This document shows positions 59,829 to 64,000 of a DNA stretch of 64,000 nucleotides, piece after piece. The translations under genes and the position numbers were made by a program. The notes below the pieces were generated by a model. That model had not been told where the DNA came from and did no database searches. It saw only the letters and a list, made by a program, of their open reading frames with translations. Origin of the DNA: Lucifuga dentata. Lineage: Eukaryota; Chordata; Actinopteri; Ophidiiformes; Bythitidae. Location of the stretch: NCBI GenBank assembly GCA_014773175.1, contig VXCM01001425.1, forward strand, positions 41,001 through 105,000, in the 5' to 3' direction. Numbering within the stretch: position 1 is the stretch's first letter; each line of letters begins with the position of its first letter.

Positions 59829-61696
59829 CTGGGACGAGGAGGAGGAGAAGGAAGATAGAGGTCAGTATCTGCTTTGGATTTGTTACATGGGAAATCTACG
59901 GGTTGCTATTGTCAAGATTAAGTGTAACACCCAGAGTCAAACTCTTGACATTCTGACCTTTTCATTAATTCCCTTCTAAAATGAGAAAGGGTTATGAGAG
60001 ACAGAACAAGCAAATACAGAGGATTGTGTAATATATATTTACTATTTACTTTGTTAGACATTTAGGTATTGCTGCTAACCAAAGTGGTTTAGAATGAGGT
60101 GATGAGAAACGATAAAAAAAAAAAAAAATGGTTACAGCGTCGAAAAGTGAGAAGATGCAGTGCGGCAAATGGCACAGAAGAAATGGGCTGATTTGAGAAG
60201 AAATGGGACAGACTGAGGGATAGCAGAACCGATTATGGAAGAAATGTAGAGAGAGAGATGGGTGTGGGGCGGCTGGTGATGGTGATGGCAGTGACCCCTT
60301 TTGAACCTTATGCCCGGCTGTGACCATTCCTCAGTGTTAATGGTTGAAAGCTTGGTAATGCTGGCTAATGCAGTATTGATGTTTACCAGCACACCTATCC
60401 TTCATCATCCCACTTTCATGAAAAAAGAGAGTGGAGGAGGAGGAGGAGGAGGAGGAGGAAGAGGAGAAGTGGTTAAGCAGCACAGGGGAGCAATAAACCC
60501 TGCTGTCATATATAGAAGCAGCTCTTACTTCCCTTGCCCCATTTTGCAGCAACCTACTTCCATATGCAAGAGGACACAAGTCACAAATCTGCAGTTTCTC
60601 AGAAGAGAGGTCGAAAAGTGAGACGGACAGAAGCAGCGAGAGAAGGAGACGAAATGAAAAGGGCAAGTGCCAAGGGTGGGTGTAACTGTAGCGTCTGTGT
60701 TAGTCGTTCAATCAGCCTGTGTAATGCAGCATGTGTGGAGTAACAGTTTAAAGGCCAGTGTAAAAGTTGACCACATCAAGCTGTGGCTGCCTCACTTCAG
60801 CATTACTTTCAGGCCCGTAACTCCATTCTGCTCTCAATATGACTATTAAACCATCATAGCTCCTTAAGGCCAGCAGCCTCCCTCCCTTCCTCTTTCCCTC
60901 CCTCCACCTGGCTCTCATTCCGCCATTACTACCACAGTTTTTATTAGCTGTCTACTAACTAATTAAGAACGGGAATTGCATTTACACTCTCTCTCTCTCT
61001 CTCTCCGTGTCTCTCCCTCTTCCCTTTCTCTTCCCCTCTTTTGTTTTGAAAAGTCTGTTTTGGAAATGTGGCATGAGTGGTATCACACGCGTGGGTGCGT
61101 GTCCCACTCATGATGGCTTTTTTTTTTTTTTTTTNTTTTTTTTTTTTTTTTAGTTTATGCCTGTATGCATCCTTCAGTATTCTGCTGCTCTTCTCCTCTG
61201 CCTCCACTCATTCTCTTCTCCTTCCCCCCTTGTCTTCCCTGCTGACACCTCCCTGTCTGAGGACTCCAGGGGACATATGTTTGACATCGCACACAAACCC
61301 CCCCTCCATCCAAGCAGGCAGCCCCTCCCTGCGTTCTGGGTCAGCAGCTGAAAAGGTTACTGGCTGAGCTACAATAAAGCGCGTCCGAGCGCGCAGATCA
61401 TTTGTTATAGCGACCAGAGACGCTGACGGGGAGCTGTTGTCCTCTGTTTAATGATAAATCAATGAAGTTCCCCTTGCGCTCCCCGTCACACACATACACA
61501 CACCTCCACTCAAACACATATGTCCACGCACACATGGCCACGGTTATTAGCTGACACGGTGGTGTTGGTCTTTGCCTGCGGTAATTTGCGTGGAGAAGAG
61601 GACATGTTACGCTTTAACAAGATTGACATGGATAAACACACAGACAGGGATGGGTGAAACAAATGTGTTGCTGAGCCATGCCACTGCAGATTAGGG

Positions 61697-61727
<31 letters not shown>

Positions 61728-64000
61728 AGGAGTGATGGNTGCTGAGCCATGCCACTGCAGATTAGGGGAGAGAGAGAGAGAGAGAGAGAGATGAAGGAGT
61801 GATGGGGTGTTTATGTGTTTATGCAGTTGGAGTTAATTTGCAGCAGCAGTATTAACTGTCTGTTTCGCTCTTCGTCCTCTTAGCTTCCTTCTTAGCTCTT
61901 CGTCCTCATCTGATGCCACAAGAGAGGAAGCCCACCCTGTTCCCCATTTATTATTACATTAAAGAGGTAACGAGCACATATACACACACAAGCATTTACT
62001 GTCTCATTTAAAGAGGCAACAAGCACATTTATCACCCAACTTTAATCTTCATTGGAACATATGTTCACAATTTGCTTTGGTTGTTTTGTTCATGTCTGCT
62101 GTGGCAAGCACAAAGTGATGCATGTTTTTAGACCTTTTGATTTACCTGTATTTCTCCCCATAAAATGAATATGGAGTGCGCATCAGTGACTGTATGAGTG
62201 CATGAGTTCAGGTACGCAGGCATTCAGGGTGAAACGTGAGCCTCGTATCCCTTCCTGGGCCTGTCGTCTCTCTTTTTTCTTCCCTCCCTCCCCGACTTTC
62301 ATCTTCCTATGCATCATTAAAATCACTGCTGCTCCTCTCCTCTAATCTCTGCGGCTGCTCATCCCCCTTTTTCACTGACTGGCTGGCTGCATACTGAAAC
62401 GACAGAGAAAAGAGACAAATCGCAGAGGAGGAGAGACGGACGGATTAAAAAAGAAGAAGAAAATAAGGAAGCAAATCAAACAGGAAAGAGAAAGAAAAGC
62501 TGAAAGAGAAGGAAAGCGGACTGGAAGACAGAGTGTGTGTGTGTGTGTGCTTATAATTGTCATGCGTGGCCATCCCTTGCACTAAGAGAACGTCACGCTC
62601 TGTTGGAGGCGGCCCAAGCCTCCATCTGAGATCAACAAATTAGTTCCAAGAACAGAACTGGCTGTGTGTGTGCATGTGTGTGTGTGTGTGTGTGTGTGTA
62701 TGGGTTTGCATGTGTGTGCGTGTGTGTACAGGTAAGGAGACACACATGCATTTGAAGAAAGGGCAGCTCTATCAGGCCCAAGTCCAGCATGATAAAATGT
62801 TATTGCCGTTTTCCTGTAAATTGGCTGTGAGCGCTCAGTCTCCTTTGTGTTGGATTGTGTGTGTGTGTGCGTGCGTGTGTGTGTCTGTACGCTTACGGCT
62901 AAGCAAGCCTTTGCTCCCCTCTGCATAAGAGGCTGGGCCGCAATGCAGCGTGGGAGATTTACGGGTGTGGGCTTTCTCTAAACGATGACAGTCTCTGTCA
63001 GCCCTTCTAATAAAGCCCCAGAGATAGGTTAGCAAGGAGGAGGGGAAACATAGAAGACACACACACACACGCGCATGCACACACAAACACACACCACCCA
63101 TGTATGCACACAAAATCAAGTCTGAATGTGGGTCAGTCACTTTTGCAAAGATTCAAGGATCATTTTCATGTAAACCAGCTGAAGCTATCCAGTTAGCATT
63201 CTTGTCCTTCTTATTGTGATGTGCACAGTGAGTAGATGGAGTTTGGTTGAAAAGTGCTGTTTCCAGTATTTGTGGATGCAAATCTGTGAATGTGTGTGTG
63301 TGTGTACATCACAACGGTGTGGCAACGTGTAAATCTGTGTTGCTCCCTTAATGCCTCCATATTTCAGAGGCCTAGTGGGGGGATTTATGTGCGACTGCTC
63401 ATGCCAATTTTCCTCCTCTGTCTCAGCACAGATAAATCAGCTGCGCTAACACAGCAGCTCAGCGCGAAGACCAGTTCACCAGCACACACACACTACTGCT
63501 TACACACACCATTTGAGTTGCAAAATCCATAAAAACATATAACAGCATCATGGAGGACATAAGAAACAGTCTATTACTGACAATATGAATAAATGGGGAG
63601 GGTAATAAATATGAACGCCTTGTGTCACAGCAAGCTAATCTGATAGCTCAGGTAGTTTCAGAAGTCTGTGGGGTTACAGGTGTATTATGCCTACTGTGCA
63701 AAAAAGCCTTGAAAATCTTCCAGTCTTCCAAAATAATTTCTTGTCATTCATTCAAAATGTACAATAGAAAGAAAACAATGGGGGGCATCAGAAATAATCA
63801 CTGGAAAGGGATTTGTAGATTCTCAGAAATATACTAAAAGGAGATGAACTAGCGAATCTACATCACGTCAAATTGTATCGGCTAAACTCATGATCGTAAG
63901 ACTTCATCTCCCATCCTTCTCAGCCTCCTGGCCAAAGCTGGAGGCATGATGAATGATGGGATTTCTAGGCGGTGCTCAGTGACAGAGCTGTGACAAGAAA
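59829..64000 (-). other. hibadh intron (continues past window)
   Basis: At least 4.2 kb of intron; no further hibadh exon was found. It contains a GAG-rich tract (60429-60470), poly-T with N (61119-61152), a duplication around N (61669-61806) and GT tracts (62662-62700, 62855-62884). Complex segments at 61370-61490, 62575-62665, 62930-63050 and 63355-63480 may be conserved elements, as introns of genes flanking Hox clusters often carry enhancers. Confidence 0.55.
61669..61806. repeat. Direct duplication with GA repeat around N
   Basis: TGCTGAGCCATGCCACTGCA, a GA repeat and GATGAAGGAGTGATGG occur twice, at 61669-61738 and 61740-61806, separated by an N at 61739. The copies differ only in GA length, consistent with two reads of one microsatellite left unmerged. 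Confidence 0.85.

Noticed and set aside
1..64000. CRISPR arrays, prokaryotic operons, integrated viral genes
   Set aside because: None present. The direct repeats are microsatellites or assembly duplications, and no viral protein signature was seen.

Overview
This window is the posterior (5') end of a fish HoxA cluster with its usual flank. Reading left to right it holds hoxa9, mir-196, hoxa10, hoxa11 and hoxa13 (all minus strand), then evx1 (plus strand), then the last two coding exons of hibadh (minus strand). Each gene was identified from its protein: AbdB-type homeodomains with group-specific flanks, the Evx homeodomain with its internal intron, and the HIBADH C-terminus. The Hox introns are 340-880 bp, intergenic distances are 4-10 kb and simple repeats are frequent. 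This fits a teleost. Whether it is the HoxAa or HoxAb ohnolog cannot be settled from the window alone, so symbols carry no a/b suffix.

Layout. 1-8.4 kb: hoxa9 (exons 918-677 and 1810-1258), a mir-196a hairpin at 4769-4855 and hoxa10 (exons 6678-6404 and 8419-7561). 8.4-16 kb: a regulatory-looking interval with a CTCF-like motif, a cluster of four posterior-Hox/Cdx-type CCATAAA sites and an RFX-like X-box, then hoxa11 (exons 14502-14270 and 15961-15295). 16-27 kb: the hoxa11-hoxa13 interval, with two more CTCF-like motifs, a housekeeping-style promoter near 22.2-22.5 kb, and hoxa13 (exons 25945-25698 and 27191-26466). The first hoxa13 exon carries an artefactual 65-bp insertion. 27-36 kb: the hoxa13-evx1 interval, with a well-bounded plus-strand candidate exon at 34277-34574, where mammals have HOTTIP. 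36.4-39.0 kb: evx1 in three exons. 39-58.6 kb: a long non-coding flank with several conserved-looking elements and one unrecognised minus-strand spliced candidate gene at 45.7-46.8 kb. 58.65-64 kb: hibadh exons and an intron running off the window.

All four Hox genes are transcribed toward the left and evx1 in the opposite direction, as in other vertebrates. The four Hox proteins are transcription factors that pattern posterior axis and fin/limb, Evx1 acts in posterior mesoderm and neurons, and hibadh is a metabolic bystander. Every N is a single base inside or beside a simple repeat or a short duplication. These look like gap placeholders, and one of them breaks the hoxa13 reading frame. All splice joins were worked out by hand from GT-AG sites and reading phase. 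Conserved-element, CTCF and lncRNA calls are inference from composition and motifs, without alignment.
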